Shown: piece by piece, positions 63,568-64,000 of the stretch
How the letters are laid out: the number at the start of each line of letters is the position of its first letter
Numbering within the stretch: the first letter of the stretch is position 1
Assembly: GCA_963822115.1 (NCBI GenBank)
Contig: CAWGGM010000018.1
Location: 182,811-246,810, forward strand
From: CAWDXG01 sp963822115
GTDB lineage: Bacteria; Myxococcota_A; Polyangia; Polyangiales; Polyangiaceae
Direction: 5' to 3'
Length of the DNA stretch: 64,000 nt
The notes under the pieces: generated by a model
Seen by the model: only the letters and a program-made list of their open reading frames with translations
Told to the model about the DNA's origin: nothing
Databases searched by the model: none
Program-made: the position numbers and the translations under genes

Positions 63568-64000
63568 ATGCTGACCAGAGAACAGATTGCCCAGCGCGCG
63601 GCGCAGGAGCTGCGCGACGGCTACTACGTCAATCTCGGCATCGGCATGCCGACGCTGGTTGCCAACTACATTCCCGAAGGCGTCGAGGTGATGCTGCAGA
63701 GCGAGAACGGTCTGCTCGGCATCGGCCCGTACCCGCTGGAAGGGCAGGAGGACGCCGACCTCATCAACGCCGGCAAGGAGACGGTGACGATGCTGCCCGG
63801 CTCCGCCATCTTCGACAGCGCCCTGTCGTTCTCGATGATCCGCGGCGGACACATCGACCTGGCCATCCTGGGCGCGATGGAAGTGGCGCAGAATGGCGAT
63901 CTGGCCAACTGGATGATTCCGGGCAAGATGGTCAAGGGCATGGGCGGCGCGATGGATCTGGTCCACGGCGCCAAGCGCGTGGTCGTGATCATGGATCACG
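63568..64000 (+). CDS. scoB: 3-oxoacid CoA-transferase subunit B, cut by window edge
   Basis: The first 144 residues of the B subunit. They include YYVNLGIGMPTLVANYIPEG, the catalytic Glu in LQSENGLLGIG, and AILGAMEVAQNGDLANW. GGAGG lies about 10 bp ahead of the ATG. The remainder lies beyond base 64000. It forms an operon with scoA, separated only by the repeat described above. Confidence 0.95.
   Translation, partial: MLTREQIAQRAAQELRDGYYVNLGIGMPTLVANYIPEGVEVMLQSENGLLGIGPYPLEGQEDADLINAGKETVTMLPGSAIFDSALSFSMIRGGHIDLAILGAMEVAQNGDLANWMIPGKMVKGMGGAMDLVHGAKRVVVIMDH

Overview
The window looks like chromosomal DNA of a high-GC myxobacterium (phylum Myxococcota, probably Polyangia). The evidence is the gene content: lipoproteins with Gly/Ser/Thr linkers, a cysteine-rich IgGFc-binding-domain lipoprotein, a von Willebrand A lipoprotein, a PEGA-type TPR protein, an MglA-like small GTPase, a Ser/Thr protein kinase with a C-terminal membrane anchor, and large PAS-rich histidine kinases. 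This assignment is inference from gene families; no rRNA lies in the window. Coding density is high. Many genes overlap by exactly 4 bp (GTGA or ATGA), which points to translational coupling.

Layout. 1-521: start of a class II (B12) ribonucleotide reductase, cut by the window edge. 830-4389: phosphoketolase and acetate kinase. 4843-6815: MerR regulator coupled to a lipoprotein alpha/beta hydrolase, with an operator-like palindrome. 6920-9340: hybrid histidine kinase. 9745-13148: two surface lipoproteins, one carrying two frameshifts. 13728-14746: small Tat-type protein and a CxxCC protein. 14788-18759: operon nadB, CPBP protease, patatin, and a lipoprotein with two Tudor/chromo-barrel-like repeats. 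19011-21055: etfBA and tRNA-Pro(CGG). 21113-23066: IS4 and IS21-family remnants around a lipoprotein. 23236-31020: small exported proteins, typA, homocysteine methyltransferase, a fabH-like gene behind a 25-bp perfect palindrome, hflX and thrB. 31047-40717: M48 peptidase, bacterial dynamin, argH, an MglA-like GTPase coupled to a PocR-type histidine kinase, thiL, and two paralogous four-cysteine lipoproteins. 40919-44173: a second, long class II ribonucleotide reductase with a structured leader. 44815-49763: a membrane protein, a 2-hydroxyacid dehydrogenase and two M16-fold proteins lacking zinc ligands, one ending in an 18-bp-repeat-encoded Lys/His tail. 49847-55183: gamma-glutamyltransferase, Ser/Thr kinase, membrane spermidine synthase and DUF350. 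55350-60272: envelope proteins ending with a Tat/lipoprotein flavin oxidoreductase. 60393-64000: HepT remnant, two membrane genes (one frameshifted) and a 3-oxoacid CoA-transferase cut by the edge.

How the genes work together. Metabolic genes cover acetyl-phosphate and acetate formation (xfp, ackA), electron transfer from acyl-CoA dehydrogenases (etfBA), ketone-body CoA transfer (scoAB), NAD, threonine, arginine and thiamine-diphosphate synthesis, and deoxynucleotide supply. The remainder is envelope and signalling. No CRISPR array, intact prophage, or recognisable antiphage or biosynthetic cluster was seen. The most promising unfamiliar items are the MglA-like/PocR-kinase pair, the exported Tudor-like lipoprotein, the zinc-ligand-less M16 pair with its basic repeat tail, and the four-cysteine lipoprotein pair. 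All calls were made by reading the sequence without database searches.
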